Shown: positions 23,140 to 36,812 of the stretch, piece after piece | Position numbering within the stretch: position 1 is the stretch's first letter | Layout: each line of letters opens with the position of its first letter | NCBI RefSeq assembly: GCF_963576545.1 | Contig: NC_083644.1 | Location: 26,911,393 to 26,975,392, forward strand | Direction: 5' to 3' | DNA from: Limanda limanda | Taxonomy: Eukaryota; Chordata; Actinopteri; Pleuronectiformes; Pleuronectidae | Length of the DNA: 64,000 bases | The notes under the pieces: model-generated | What the model was told of the DNA's origin: nothing | What the model saw: only the letters and a program-made list of their open reading frames with translations | The model's database searches: none | Translations under genes and position numbers: made by a program

Positions 23140-25474
23140 TTGCTGACTCATTGGACGAAAGTGCAATACTGTTTGTGTGCTTCACACCATCTTCACACAG
23201 CCTTGTAAATGCTCCACATACCAGTGCACTCTTCAGTCACAAAGATATGGGTCTTGTGCACATGGCACTTAACACAAACAAGTTAAGGCAAACAGAAATG
23301 CAATTAAGCAGAATGCATCAATACAGAAGTGGGTGTTTTTCCTCTGCCTTTCCTAACCCCCCTTATTAAATCTCTCTACAGCTTGATTTTTTTTCCAAAC
23401 CATGTTTCCATCAGGGTGATGGTGCGTCGAGTACAGATGGAGGTGAACTGTGTCAGACGTTAACTGCCCTCCATTAACATTTCCCAGAGTGCTACTGGAG
23501 GGAGCAATCAAATGGAGCAGTCAAGCAGATGCACAGTGGGCAGTCATCATATGTGTACACACAACGACATACACAGACAAAGACACGCTCGTAGACAAAG
23601 CCATTTATGACACGATTGGGAAAAAACAGTGTTGACATTTCAGACACCCAAATTGCTGTCTATTCATGCCAGAGTGCAAAGAGGTCTGGAAATAAGCTGT
23701 ATCATCAGCTATTACTGAGTTATGTTGATCTCACGCTCCGAGGCCCAAATCCTGAAGCTCATATTGCAGAGAAACGCTAACCCACTATTCATTCGTCCAA
23801 TGAAGGATTAGTTGCCACCTGGTATCAACAGTTTGATTCCCGCCATCATGGCACATCACCCTTGATTCTCTTTCTGGGATGTCAATATTTAAAGAGTTGC
23901 ACCAAGCTTATCATGTGTCGACTGAGGTTCAGTTTTGCTTTCTTCTCATTTCAAGAGGTTTTTCTCAAGAATGTTATCCTCTGGTCAAAATCCAATGGAA
24001 ATGTGCAACGCAAGAACATTTTCATTGCAACCTGCCGTTAAAAGTTTAGAGGCAGCGTTGTAAACCTATTCACAAGCTGCCTCTTGGTTGTTTTTCTATT
24101 GTGGTATCTCCGTCTGGAAATAGACATGAGTAAAACAGAAATGCATTTATTGTAATGTGTCAGATTTACACTCACGTCTGATGTGCTGGAGTAGGCCTGC
24201 TGTTTCAAATGGCCTGAAAAAAAAGAAAAGAGGAGAGATGGAGGAATTGCAGACAACATGTATTATTTAATATAGTGAAATTTCATTTTATCCAAGGATC
24301 GGAAGTGGCCTTTCAAGGAACCTGGAAAGAGTTGGGGAGGGAGAGAACATGTAAAGAGAGGGGAGATGAAAAGTCAGCTGCATATTTCATTTGTCTCTTC
24401 AGCTTGTCTCTCTCGTCCCTTGAGATGGGGGCTTTTGTATCACCTTTGACAATACCTCACTTACTCACTTATAGCACAGACTCAGAGAGACAGTGTGCCA
24501 GTGAATCCTCAACTTCCTCTAGACGGACAAAGCGGGTACATGTGCTTTTCTCTATGTGTGTGTGTGCGTGTGTAAGATATGGTGTGTCAATACATTTTAT
24601 TATTGCAGAGATATTTAAGTTTCATAGCAATCCTTCCAATGGCTGTTCAGTTATGAACAAAGAGGCATGACTGACCAAGAGTGCCATCCCCCGAGCCTCT
24701 CTTCTTCGGGTACAGAAACTTTGTTCCACACAGTCCTGACGTCCAGTTTCCCTGCCTTCCTTCCCTTTAATCCATTCAACACTCCTTCCCACTTACAGAA
24801 ACGGCATGCTTTGGACTCTGGAGAGGTAAAAGTGGATCTTTATAAATTATAAATGTGCATGGGCTTTCCTTGAATTGATCAACAGGTTGGACTGTTCTGT
24901 TACAGCGTTACTGCTCAAGTGCATTAAGAACTACGCAGGTTAAAAAAAGAAGTGATGGAGAGAAGGGGTGGTTATTTATTAATTACGCAAGAACAGGAAA
25001 TGCCCTGATGGCTTTGGAAATAAGGTACACTGAAAGACAGAGGCTTGGAGAGACAGCAAGTAAAGATTCAGAAAATAGAGGTGAGCTGAAAGATAAAGAC
25101 AAGGAATGTGAGTAGAAGGAAGAAAAGAATAAGCATGCTGTGAGCGAATTCCCAATTCTTTCAAAGACTGCTTTCCTCTGCCACAATTTTTTTTGTCTTT
25201 TGCGACATCGAATTTGAGGAAAATATCAGAGATCATTAAAATAGATATATGTGCATTTTGAGTTACTGGTGTGGAGCTATACTTATGTGAACTGTATTTT
25301 GTTCCATGCACATCATTTGATCACCGGAGAAAAACGTTGAAGGCTATCACTAAAATATCAATGGTGCTGTTGTGGCCTTTTCATTGTGGCCGTCTCTCAT
25401 CTCTAATTCTCTCATCTCTAATTTTCTCCTTTTTCAATTCCTTTTCTTCTTCTGTAGCGACAGCCTCGATTATT
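23140..25474. other. non-coding stretch
   Basis: No gene recognised. The 131-codon plus frame (24275-24670) and 110-codon minus frame (24979-25311) lack domains or splice support. The block 23640-23890 is low-repeat and may be conserved. A direct TCTCATCTCTAAT duplication lies at 25395-25425. Confidence 0.4.
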
Positions 25475-25625
25475 AATTTTTCTCTTAAGCGCTGACATGG
25501 CTGCCTCTGTAATTACTTTATTTCAAAGCTGCCACATTTCACCTCAGAATGCGGGAGGCAGCACACTGAAGGTTTGTAATTAATATTTCCCCTTTCAGTG
25601 AAATGTCTGAGATTAGAAGGTAAGA
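25475..25625. other. candidate conserved non-coding element
   Basis: Dense homeodomain-type cores (GATTATTAATTTT, GTAATTACTTTATTTC, TTGTAATTAATATT) are spaced by GC-balanced DNA without frames or repeats. One of the most enhancer-like blocks in the window. Needs alignment. Confidence 0.3.
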
Positions 25626-27194
25626 CTGAGGGTAAGTGGGCTCACATTTACATTCGAGAAGGGTTGAACTGAGGGTGACTTAACTTGGTGGTAGACAGAT
25701 GAAGATATTTCACCTCTCATCCACAAAGCTCCCTTAGTTCTGACTGACTGACTGCTGGGGTGACCCAGGTATTTAACCGTGGGGTCGCTATGTAGACAAA
25801 TTCATGTCACTTAGTTTGTTAGTGCTCCTGGCTGTTGTAACGACAGTCATCGGAGCCGTCAGATTCACACAAGGCCAAGTGTGAATGGTTGTTTGATCTG
25901 CTGATAGGGGATTAATCCTCTGGAGTCTATCCAAAAAATATCTACAATGAAACCTTTCACTATTGGCACTGATAGATTTGACAGCAGTTAGTGAAAGCAT
26001 TTCTGCTGGCCTGGATGTATGAGAGCAGTAAGAATACAGGGACTTGCAGATTTGGGTATCATTTACTCCTCCTCTTCCTTAGGAACAAAGACTGAAGTAC
26101 TGTACCTATTGTTTGACCTTACATATCATCCAATTGCTGTCTATTTCAGTTTGAGCAGGTCATACACTTTCCCTGTGGTGCACAGCTGATTTCCCACACC
26201 GGATATCCCCACAACTGAGCAATGAAATAGATCTGATTCACACCTGAGCCATCTGCTCTTTTCTTCATCCGCATTTACTCATTGTCACTCAAAGAAAGGA
26301 GAGTGGCCCACCATGGGGTACATTAAGTGAGGTCGTACCGGCCGTAATGAAGTCAGTGGGTCAGCAGAGGATGTGCCACACCAGATTTGAGCAATTCCAC
26401 TCATAAATTTCAATAGGATGAAGTTGTTACACATTCTTCATCTTGCTGCAGTCTGAATGTACCTGAATTAATGGTTCATTTGAGTCATTTGCTGCTGATG
26501 ATACAAACGTCAAAACAACTGGAAGTTATGCACTTGCCTGATAATAGTGATGGTTTGAATGTTTTCGTTTTCAGAGTTTGGTACTATGCGTCATTTCAGT
26601 CTACATTACATGGTCCAAGTGCATTTTGGGTATGTCCAAATACATTTTTAGTGGCAGAAATAAGGTCGCTCCCCCAAGGTGTATGGTTTAAAACGGTTGT
26701 ACTCTTTCTTGATTGATGAATTAATGCAGTAAAAGAGAACATTTCACTGGAAACCAATCTCCTGGTGTGAAGTGAAAGTGCACAAGCATCTGTGTGTGTC
26801 TGTGCCACAAATGTGTGGATTTGTTTCCTTCAGACAGTATTGATGTTTAACTGTGAGGCCCCTGTGGTGCCACCTTGCAGGTAAAGCCAACCATCCTCTT
26901 ACTGAAACTGAGTAAAAAGACAACACTTGATCCAGAGTGACTGACTTTCAAATATACAAAAGTAACCTCACCATGGTAGAATTAGCCAGCTTATTGCTAC
27001 AGTAAATATGAATGTTGGTCTTCATTTTAGGATACAGCACCCACAATGGCCCATTGCCTGATGGTGGCTGAGAAGAAAACACCACAGCTAGCAAAAGTTG
27101 TCACCTTGGTGAAAAAAATAGCAGGTAATCAAGTTGTTTGATGATTTGCTCATAGCGGCAGCAACCAGCTCCCACAGCATTGCTAGCTGTCACT
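25626..27194. other. non-coding stretch
   Basis: Scattered short frames only. No named repeat and no exon with convincing splice sites. Confidence 0.4.
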
Positions 27195-27195
27195 A

Positions 27196-28042
27196 AAGGC
27201 TCCATTATGCTTCTACGTGTCCGTGGCGCGCGGAGGGACGCACGGATACCACGGACTCTTTTTGATTTATACTTCTCTGACAACTTTACGTTCTGAAAAC
27301 AATTCACCGCCAAACAATAGGTGACGCAACGGAAGACAAGCTCAGAGAAGCCTACCCAAAATTGTGCGTAGAAGAAGTCCACATGTGTTTATTTTCCTGC
27401 TTTCGGATTCCCTCACACACAGTGAACGATGGCAACTAACAGAACTAAATAAAGTGACACCCAGCGGGTCAAAATGCTGATGTTATTGTTTCTAAGCGCA
27501 GCGGTTCCCCGGCCTTGTTTCCGAACTGTGTTGCTAATTCCACAGCTTGAAGCTACAGGCAGGCAGCTAGCTTCCGATACTAACTACTACTAAGTGCTTC
27601 TAACCTGACGGTGTTTGAGAAACAGTGTCATGATAGCTGTGGAATTAATGTCGTGATAGCGGGTTGTTGCGCTGTAAGCACCGCAGTTAGCATGGTGGCT
27701 AGCACGCTAGTGCCTTTATGAAAGTTCGTTATAACCATATGTGACCGTACACACATGCCGTCAGTGCTCTAACGAGCCACCATCATCCAAACAACTCCGC
27801 TGGCTTAACACACTTGTCACATTAATCGTAGAATGGTAGTTGTGTTTGGGTTTGTTGTGATACAGGGAATGAAGCAGGAAGTTTGAGGTCTGGAAATGCT
27901 GTCGTTAGCGGACCAATCACAGCCAAGGGCTGTCCCTAGGCTCTCCAAAATAACCACGGATAGTTAGAAAAATCAGAAGATGGCGAAGATGGCGGTCCTA
28001 TCTGTCCGTGTCCGTAAAAACGGAGTAGTATATATCGGCCTT
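27196..28042. mobile_element. non-autonomous DNA transposon, about 850 bp, probable PIF/Harbinger type
   Basis: Begins AAGGCTCCATTATGCTTCTA with CGTGTCCGTGG and ends with GTCCGTGTCCGT ... GTAGTATATATCGGCCTT. The reverse complement of the right end starts AAGGCCGATATATACTACTC, so the ends are imperfect inverted repeats with a shared CGTGTCCG motif. The inside is CpG-rich for this window and has no transposase. The end sequence resembles the fish Harbinger-derived repeats that open with a GGCTCCATT.ATGCT motif. The expected 3-bp target duplication is not obvious. Confidence 0.5.
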
Positions 28043-29053
28043 CAGCCTCACACATTTCAAATGTCAAACATCTTACTTTGTAAGTGCTGGGTCCTGGTGG
28101 TAATAAAGCTATGCCTTATACTTGTCCAAGTGAAGACAGATATTATTAACCCAGCATAGTCCTTGTATTTGTGCAGCCTACATCTAGTCAAAGCAACTCA
28201 GGTCAGATGGTGATGTTATTCCCGCACAGAGAAGAACGTAATGTCAGGTGATATGCCTAAGGATTTAAATCATACATTTAGATAGACTGCGGCACCAGTG
28301 ACACACTCACAGAAATTATCCCTGAGTTCATAATCAAACTTCTCCATCTGCTTCAGGTAATTGTCATAGAAATCTTGACTGTCTAACCAGTCCAGTAAAT
28401 GGGACAATGATTTAATCAGTCACTAAATGACCGAGATCAGACATTGTCTCATGCAGACAAGCCGTGTCAGAACTCTGTTCACTGAATGAGTCTATCAAAT
28501 GCCTTAGTTCATGTACTTTGAGAAAGAGAGGTCCAATGAAGTAGAGAAAATCAAACAAAGATCTTTTTTTTTTTGCTTCATCCAGTGTACCAGTAACTCC
28601 ATCATAGCCGGCTGCCCCCAAGGGATATCTTCTATTAACTTGTTATCTTAACCATTTGCTTTCGATTTCACTGTTGAACACTGAAAGTTCTCCAGCCTGT
28701 GGCACCTGTCTGCACCTAACTGCAAAGAATGACGAGGGAATGAATAAACAATTTAGTTGTTAACCAGATGTCACATTTTTTTCAGACTCAAAGCCACTAA
28801 AAAGCATATTTTTTGTCAGGTGTGTGTGTGGCTGCTTTTGAACAGACCATTAACATGATGAGCCAGGAGGCACTTAGAGGTATTTTATATCTGATAAAAA
28901 AGTTATGTTTTATAACAATCTCAATTATTCTAATGGTTTTGGCTAGAATTTAGCTCACTTTTTATAAAACTACATTCACAAAATGTATTTCTGAAAACAC
29001 AGCAATTCCACCACAAACAACTCCAACAGGGCAGCAACCACGAGTGATCAGAC
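28043..29053. other. non-coding stretch
   Basis: No gene or named repeat. Confidence 0.4.
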
Positions 29054-29092
29054 AATAAGATGCAACCATTTAGATAAGATGCAACCATTTAG
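29054..29092 (+). repeat. 19-bp tandem duplication
   Basis: ATAAGATGCAACCATTTAG occurs twice head to tail without mismatches, suggesting a recent local slippage event. Confidence 0.85.
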
Positions 29093-29876
29093 TTACATTA
29101 TCTAACAAAACAAAAAAGGGGAAATGGCTGAAATGTTGCTGGTGATCCTGGTAAATAGAATAGAGTAAGTCAAAGTTAAACCCCAAAGTCTGAGTTTAAA
29201 TTCTGATGGATGTCAGCAACACACAGTATTGGATATAATTTAACCATTAACTTAAATTCTTCCCCTAAATATATTTATATAAAAAAAATTATTGTCTGAT
29301 TGCTCATTTATCCTCAAAGATCCATCATATTTGTTTACAGCAATTTGCAAGAAACTCTGTGAGCTAGCGAGCTAGAGGTTACTGGGGCATTTGGCACATT
29401 AGTGCTTCCAGTGTTTGTAGTTTTGTGTTTCCCTGTTTGGCAGCTGATCAACAGGTGGGGCAATAGACAGACACATTCTCAACTTAAACACAGAGCAAAA
29501 TCACCACTGAGGGAATTTGCCATTTCTGCTAAATGTTACACCATTTTCACAACACTGATGAAAGCCGTTAAGCTACGGTAAAATAATAAACAATAATTTA
29601 AATATATGACTTTGTAAGAACTTAAAGCATTGCACCTTAAAAATGTGAAACTTTACTCCCAGGAAATTAAGTAGACTTGTTTTTTTATACAGGCTTTCCA
29701 AAAGCCTCACCCTCTCATTTTAAAAGGCAGAGAGAAAGACAAGGAATAACAATCTCCTTTCATTTGATCAGCCGTCTCTACTGCAGGTGAATGTAAAATC
29801 AGCATTACAACCTTGTTGTCTTGTTTACCCAACATAAATTACCTCTGAACAATCCTAGTTAATCAAGGTGAGAGAA
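29093..29876. other. AT-rich non-coding stretch
   Basis: Nothing recognisable. Confidence 0.4.
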
Positions 29877-29905
29877 CCCCCCCCCCCCCCACACACACAC
29901 ACACA
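29877..29905 (+). repeat. C14 homopolymer followed by (AC)n
   Basis: Fourteen C then about seven AC units. Confidence 0.95.
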
Positions 29906-32269
29906 ATAAAAGTGCTTCTCACACTTCTGCAAAGTCAGACTAAAATATTTTGTCCATAAATGCCTGGGGACCTGAAGCACTTTGCATGTCATATAAAATT
30001 TCATACGCTGCCTAAAATCTGTGTAACAGGGGCCATAAAAGGCCTTATTCAATCACAACAGAAAACTGTGCCACAATAGCTCACATGGTGTCAGGATCTG
30101 GCACTTTAGTGCATGTTTAAGTTAATTGTAAAAGTATTTTCTGTTTCGTAGATCTCTGTATTTAAGCCTCTGTCTTCCCTTTGTCCTCCTCCAAACCGTA
30201 ACACATGGGCTGATGCAGGAATAACATACAGTTTAATGTGGTATGCATTTTTTCTTATATTAAATAGAAGATAGAAATAATCAGCTTATGTGTAATTTGC
30301 CTGCTTCACTGCATTATATTTTTTATTTTAAACATAAATATGACCATAATATTTAAAAAGTGTCTAAAATGTGTTTTTTTTTACAGCAGAAGTGCAACAG
30401 CAAACAGAACTAGCGTGCCTTAAGGGTCAGTCTGTTCAAATTGTTGAACATGTCTTTTTTTACATCTGAAAAAGCCGAATGCCATTTCGTAAAAAGGTGA
30501 CAGCAGTTCAGTAAACAGTTTAAACTTTCATACAAGCCACACAAACAATAAAGAAATGGCATTACTTTTATAGAATTGTTTGAGAAATTGCAGAGACAAT
30601 TGGCATTATACTGAAGTAGCTCCGGAGCATAACCCAAGGCCAAGCAACAAGTCAATTTTAGAGCAGGCACTGCACTAGTTTTACAAAATGAAAATCATGC
30701 TGTATTAAAGAAGACTTGAAACCAGACATTTAGACCTTAAACTCATTTTGACAATGTTATACACACTGGCTTCACTTTCTGAATCTGAGTTAGTATCCAT
30801 ATTTCTTTACATATGTGTCAGTGTTTGTATCCATACCGTTGGGTTTCAAAGAGTAATTACTCTCCTTTTTAGCACCATTATCACCGTCTTGATCAATGGC
30901 CACAAATTGCCTTTAGGGAAGCATCACATCACTTGTTTCATGTATCCATTTTTAACTATGAGGCTAATGTGTGCAAGAAGTGACAGTGGTGTTTTGGTAT
31001 TCATGTGTAGAGTATTAGTGGCTCACCTGATTTTTGTAGAGGCTAAATAACCATGTGTTCTCAGGAAAACACAAAACACAGCTAGAATGAATCTTAATGA
31101 AATCTAATAATTTCTAGTTATTGTAATAATAATAAAAGTGGATGGACATAAACATGTTCAGTCTTCTGCTTCATGCCTGCTGGATGTGCAAATGGTTATT
31201 TGCCAATATTTTCCCGTTTTTCAGAAGGTGCTCATGAACGACTGTGTAGCTATTCCATCCAGGTCCGTGGGCACTATAACTATAAATTCACATTTTTCCA
31301 GAAGGTTTTGCATGCCACAATAAAAGCAGACAAAGCATTTCAGTGTAGAAGAGTTTTGCTTAACTGTCAAGCAATGTCACTGCGTAAGACCTGTATGACC
31401 TTCTACAAGCCAATATAGAGGGGAGAAAAATTGGGAGATACCATGAGCACAAAACAGCTTAATGGCAAAATGTCCACCTTTCCCAATCCCCCACCCCCTA
31501 CTCATTTCTTTCTCAGGTCTCCTCTCCATTTCCTCCTCTCTCTGTGAGCAGTGTGGTGACCTGAACCATGCAGCGATGATTGCCTCTGCAGTTCAATGCA
31601 GAGGTCTCATTTCCCAAGCCCCTTGACTACTTCTGGAGGTGCAGCTCCACTATGATAGATGCCATATAAAACCCTTTTTACAGTTGTGACATTTCAGAGA
31701 AAACAAGCAGGGTGTGAACTTTCCATCTGCCAGGTCCACCTGCCCGTGCCTCCACCTCTGCTCACCACAATCTATCCCGTGTTTACATTTTTGTTGGTTT
31801 TTGCTTGTTCCTCACCTCCGAACTTCTGTTTCCCCTCGATGCCTTCCCTGGTCGTGCCCAGTATTCTTCCTTTATTTATTTCACAAATCCTTTTGGCTCA
31901 CCTTCAATTCTGAAGTTTCCCATGTCGCTTCAGAAAAGGAATCATCAGGAAGAGACAAGGAAAGAAGCCAACCTGGAATTCCTCACTCAGAGGAAGCTGT
32001 TAAGATAATAGCAGTGTCCTGTATTCATAACAGCTGACTAGCTGGACATACAGTATCAACATTGTCATTGTCATGTTATCAATGAGGACTTTAAATTTGC
32101 ATCTATTCACAGTCCAAAGACATGCAGATACAGGTCAGCTTAGTTGAAGATGATTAATAATAATCCTCATAATAATACTGTATTTGTATACGTAAAAGCT
32201 TGTGTCTTAAGAAGAGATAAAAAAACAGGTAACTGGTTCTTCTCGGCTGATTGTTCCAATGGCTCTGTC
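29906..32269. other. non-coding stretch
   Basis: Overlapping plus frames of 60-107 codons (30748-32037) have no domain in common and no splice support. A short perfect hairpin (CCTCTGCA stem, 6-base loop) lies at about 31582-31603. Confidence 0.4.
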
Positions 32270-32740
32270 TCGTTTGGTTTTCAGCCAAGAGTTTGGAATG
32301 GCTAGCAACGCCTTACCAGAGGATCTCAGACTGCATCCTGGCTCATAGAAAGATAAAAGGTCTGAAATACAGGGAGGGGTCAGCCCATGCCTGGCCTTAA
32401 AAGTATTTAAAAGAATATTTTAATAAATGTTAAAATAAACATGCAGCCAGTGCTAGTATGCTAAAACAGGGGTTGTACAGTTAAATTTTTGGGATTGTGC
32501 TAAAAGTCGAGCAGCAGCATTCTGGAATAACTGTAGATGCTGGATTGAGTTAGTCACCTTAGCTATGTTTCTTAAATAATCACAACACAATTGCACAACC
32601 CACTAAATGAGTGGTTCTAAGCTCAGATTTTAGTCAAAGACAACACCCAGATTTGTAGCTGAGGGCTAAATAAGCTGAGCTAGTTCACCAATCTTTGTCT
32701 TGATATCATTCGTGCTGGAGGTGGGACCAAAGGCGATTAC
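32270..32740 (+). repeat. degenerate long fish interspersed repeat
   Basis: Contains the ordered blocks GGTCTGAAATACAGGGAGGG, CAGCCCATGCCTGGCCTTAA, ATGCAGCCAGTGCTAG, GCTAAAACAGGGG, GCAGCAGCATTCTGGAATAA and AGACAACACCCAGATTTGTA. I recognise these as a widespread, long fish repeat, but I cannot name its class from the sequence. The copy is diverged and has no open frame. Confidence 0.5.
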
Positions 32741-33030
32741 AATTACAAATTGACCATATTAATGTGAATGTTAATGTAATTGGTTGTTTGTCCTTCTTTT
32801 TGTCAATCTCATATTTTCTTTGGCGTCTTTTATGGCACATCTTTTTCATCCAGGGATATTTGTATTCTTGTTTTATCCTCCCACTGGCACACTCAGACAT
32901 TCTCTGGAGTTTTTACAAGGAGAAAGCAGGGAGCAACTGACTTGGACATATATGTTCTCATATACAGCCTCTCTGGATAAAACCAGGATAATATCAGGTG
33001 TTCAGTGCTTGTCTAAAAGCAGCTTATGTC

Positions 33031-33126
33031 AGCCCTGTGATACGCTAGTGATCTTTCCAGGTTGTACCCCACCTCTCACCTGAAGACAGCAAGGATCAGC
33101 TCCAGCAGCCCCACCACCCCTCAGGG
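33031..33126 (+). repeat. fish repeat copy (CCAGG..GTACCCC family), diverged
   Basis: CCTGTGATACGCTAGTGATC, CCAGGTTGTACCCCACCTCT and GATCAGCTCCAGCAGCCCC align in order with the 50601-50779 copy (CCCTGTGACTCGCTGGTGAT, ATGTACCCTGCCTTTCG, GATTGGCTCCAGC). It lacks the ATGG tail. Confidence 0.5.
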
Positions 33127-36100
33127 ATCTTCTACTCTGGTGTGAATTTGATAGATTTTGTAGTGATTGATTTTCTAGAATCTCTTCATTTTCGCTGTTG
33201 ATACAGTGTGTATATAAAGTGTATGTGTATACACTCACTGCTGTTTGCTTATCTGTGAAGGTCATTTTGTCTCCTATGGGCTATTTCAAAGAAATTGCTT
33301 TGCTTTTGTTGTTTTTTTTCTGCTGAGTACTACAACTATGACCGCTCTGCTTTCTTGGCATGTTGATTGAGTCAGTTTGACCATCGGAGTAGTTGTGCAG
33401 GGCCTGTATTTACTGCAAATACCAAATAACTATTGATGTGAAAGCAAGGTAACACAAGGGACCTTTTGTAACTTGTAAATTCTGTTCACACCAACGTGTG
33501 TGTTATATATCAGGAGACTAATGTTTCTGACTTGGTCCTTAAATAAAATGGAAGAGTCTGAAATCAATAAAATGATGGATACTTTCCATAAAACAAAGAT
33601 CATCATTCAAGGCAATCACACTTAAAAATAATTGATGCCTTGCTTGGTGATCATTCCACCATTTTGAGTTGTTTGAGTTAAAGATATTTGGTTCTCCATA
33701 GCATATTATTGGTCACCCTTGATAGAAATGTCAGCTGTAGCGAGCTATAAAATCATCTGCTTGGAATGTGTGTAGGCCTATGTATGTGCTACTGTTCAGA
33801 AACACACTCGTCAAAATTCCAGTTATTTTGTTGAAAATATTTAAAGTGGCATTAAAATACTGTGCAGAATTCTGTATTTCTTTGCCAAACTGTGCATGGA
33901 CCTTAGTAAACCATTTGCAACGTCCTTGTGATTGTTCATACACTGTGAGAGCTTCCTTTTTCACATATTTACTTCTGTTCTCCTCTTTGATGTCGTACAT
34001 TCAAACAGAGCACAGCTCACAATGAACCGGCTTCACAAGCTGGTTTGGATACGTTTCAGACAGGGGAATGGACGTGCTTTTGACATTGAAATGACTTATT
34101 GTTTCTGAGCTCATGAATCACAGTGAGACTTATCCCTTGCTGTTTTCTGATCTGGTACACATCTCATTGAGAATAAGATCGATGTATAAGATTCTCATGA
34201 ATGCAAACAGTTAGAATATGACATTTGAGTCTCAGAGCTGTTCTATTCGGTGATTACATTCAGGTATTTACAGAATGAACATTCACGTTTTCGGAATTTA
34301 CATTCTGGATATCTACAACAGATTTCGTACTATGATATATTCCCATTTAATTTGTTTACATGTCATGATTTTAATATTAGATATCCATTTAGTGACTAAT
34401 CTAAAAAGGAGATTTCGTGTGCTACTGTGAAAATGATTGTAGTCCTGTGCACTTGTGGTGTTATCATTTCCCCTGGCTAACAGTCGTGGTCGTGCACATT
34501 ATCTGAAGCTACTTTTTCAGGTTCTCCATCCCTTTATAGTAGAAGGCAGATGACCGGTTACATTCTCTTGTTTGAGATGGGATAAGTGATGTTATTTATT
34601 ACAAATTGCTCCAAGAAAGAGGATATGCGTATCGTTGCTGATTGGCTCAGCACACACACACAGAACAGGTAGGTAGCGGACCATGAGGAGATGTAAGTAG
34701 GCTTAAACAAAAAGTGGATTGACTTTAAAACTCTTACACCCCCTTAAAATCTACAGCAGTCCCTTATACTCTCCCTTTCAGACGGATGGGGTCTACTTTA
34801 CCCTCAGGGTTCTGTGGTGTTGTTCTCTCTCAAGGAGCTACGCCTCCTTCATCAATCAAAGGAGACCCCCCCACACACACACACACTGTATGGCCTTCCA
34901 ATCATGACATCTGCTTTGCTCATGTTGCACCATTAGTCATGTTATACGTGTATATCCTGTATTCGTGTGATACCTTTCACCCAATACGTTTTAGGAACTA
35001 AGAGGCCCATGCACTTAATGCGTGGACTGATAGCATGGGCAATTAAACAACAATCAATCTAATGTTATTTCTATAGCCCATATTTTCAAAACACAATTTG
35101 CCTAATAGGGCTAAAAAAGGTGCAATATCCTCTGCTCTTATTATTACTAGTGTTCCAATTACTATGTGTTAAATAGTAAATTCACACTGAATATCGCTGG
35201 TGCAGTGAACCACCCATGATCACAGCAAGGTGTGTTTATATGTAATTTATATACATGCACTTGACCCAGCTAGTTCACATTCCCTGTTATACTTGCTGAA
35301 GTATCACGAGCTATGTTTCCAAGGGCACGTATATGTTTGCAAAGCATGTGGTCGGGATGTGTGTGTATGTGCGTGTGTGTGCATGTGCACGTTTGGATGT
35401 GTGAACATATGTCACTGCCATGCTGCCAGTTCTAGGTAGTAAATTCTCCATCATGACTATCAGAATGATTAAATAGAGGTACCTGGCCACATCCATCATG
35501 ACACATAATCACCAAGAAGGTGGCAGAGGTCATGGACTAGGGGTGGGAGCTAATGGAGTGGGTGCATTCAGTGTTGAGTGCATTACTGTATAACCACATG
35601 TTGTGTATACGGAATAAAAGCTGTTATTGCACAAGTGTCAATGAGAGCACAGGCAGAGACTGAGGACAGTGAGGGGGAGTAAGAATCTAAGTGATGCAAG
35701 TTTTCAGCATATCAACACGGTGGATAATGTAACATCTACAACACCTACTGACAATCATCCGTTTTTTAAAAACCTCTTTGCAGAATTATCAGGGTTCAAG
35801 TTCATCTCTCTGCCTTGTGCTTCAACAAGCTCCTCTAAAAGCAGTTGACACGAGGTAAACACTTTCACAAGTATTCTCGTTCGAGGCTGTCCTCATTGTT
35901 AACCCTCTCCTTGTAAGACTTCCTTATCAGGAGGTCACAGCAAGCAGCAGGGCTTACAAATATAAAATCAGCAACAAATATAAAATCTGCAGCGACGCAA
36001 CAACGTGACAGGCTGGGTTTTTTTCAACTAGAATTTCCTGTTGATAAATAAGGAAAACATACAGCAAGTTCATGAGAGCGTCAATGATCTGCTTCTTCTA

Positions 36101-36345
36101 TGTTTTGTGGTTCGCAAAGCCTTTTTTTTCTGAAAACATTCTGCACACTGTTACAGAGGAAAGATTTAATCGTGGTTACTTACCTAAATAGGGGATACAA
36201 CATAGCCTGTACATCTACGCTCAGTGTATATGCTGCAATGAAGTACCCTGATAGTGGGAAAAACTAGCCAGCCAAGGAGTTCTGGGGATATGTCCCCTGA
36301 AGAAAAGGATCTGTCAAATTCTGTTGCAGTCATAAATGTTAATCA
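33127..36345. other. non-coding stretch
   Basis: No gene. Short tandem arrays: C7 plus (CA)n at 34866-34886 and a TG-rich patch at 35358-35400. Frames of 60-90 codons overlap on both strands without support. Confidence 0.4.
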
Positions 36346-36349
36346 AAGA

Positions 36350-36805
36350 CCGCATACTTCCTGAGTGATCTGATCACAAGTGGTTAGCTCTATGGCGTGT
36401 GGCCACATTGAACGAATACCCACTCAACTGTCATCTGCTGACCAGCTAAAGTTTCACAACAACTCAAATTTATGTTTACACTTCTCAGTGACCAAACATT
36501 GATTTATTTGCGGCCTTCCTCTTGCTCGCTCATACTGACACAAAGACCAACACATGCACAAACAAGTGACATCAGACACATCTGTAAACTCAGATGGGGT
36601 AAAAACAACATAATTTGGTGTTTGGAAACCCAACAAACGTCATTATTCTCATATAGAGAGATGAAGTGAGATCCGATCACAAGTGGTCACAGGAGACACT
36701 TTCAGGATGCATTTCCATACCAGGTTTGAACAGCCTAACTTGGCACTGACCATTTCTAATTGGATCTCTCAGGATAGATGTAAACACCAGGTCTGAAGTT
36801 GGCAA
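36350..36805. mobile_element. DNA-transposon-like repeat, same family as 9025-9866
   Basis: The left side has CTGAGTGATCTGATCACAAG followed by GTGTGGCCACATTGAACG. The right side has GATCCGATCACAAGTGGTCA, CAGGATGCATTTCCATACCA, GGTTTGAACAG and then another CAGGATAGATGTAAACACCA with GGTCTGAAG. The inverted arrangement of GATCACAAGT blocks matches the 9 kb element. The right end seems duplicated. Confidence 0.5.
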
Positions 36806-36812
36806 AAAAAGT

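Noticed and set aside
31582..31603. Perfect 8-bp hairpin, considered as a microRNA precursor
   Set aside because: The stem is far too short for a precursor and flanking arms do not pair.
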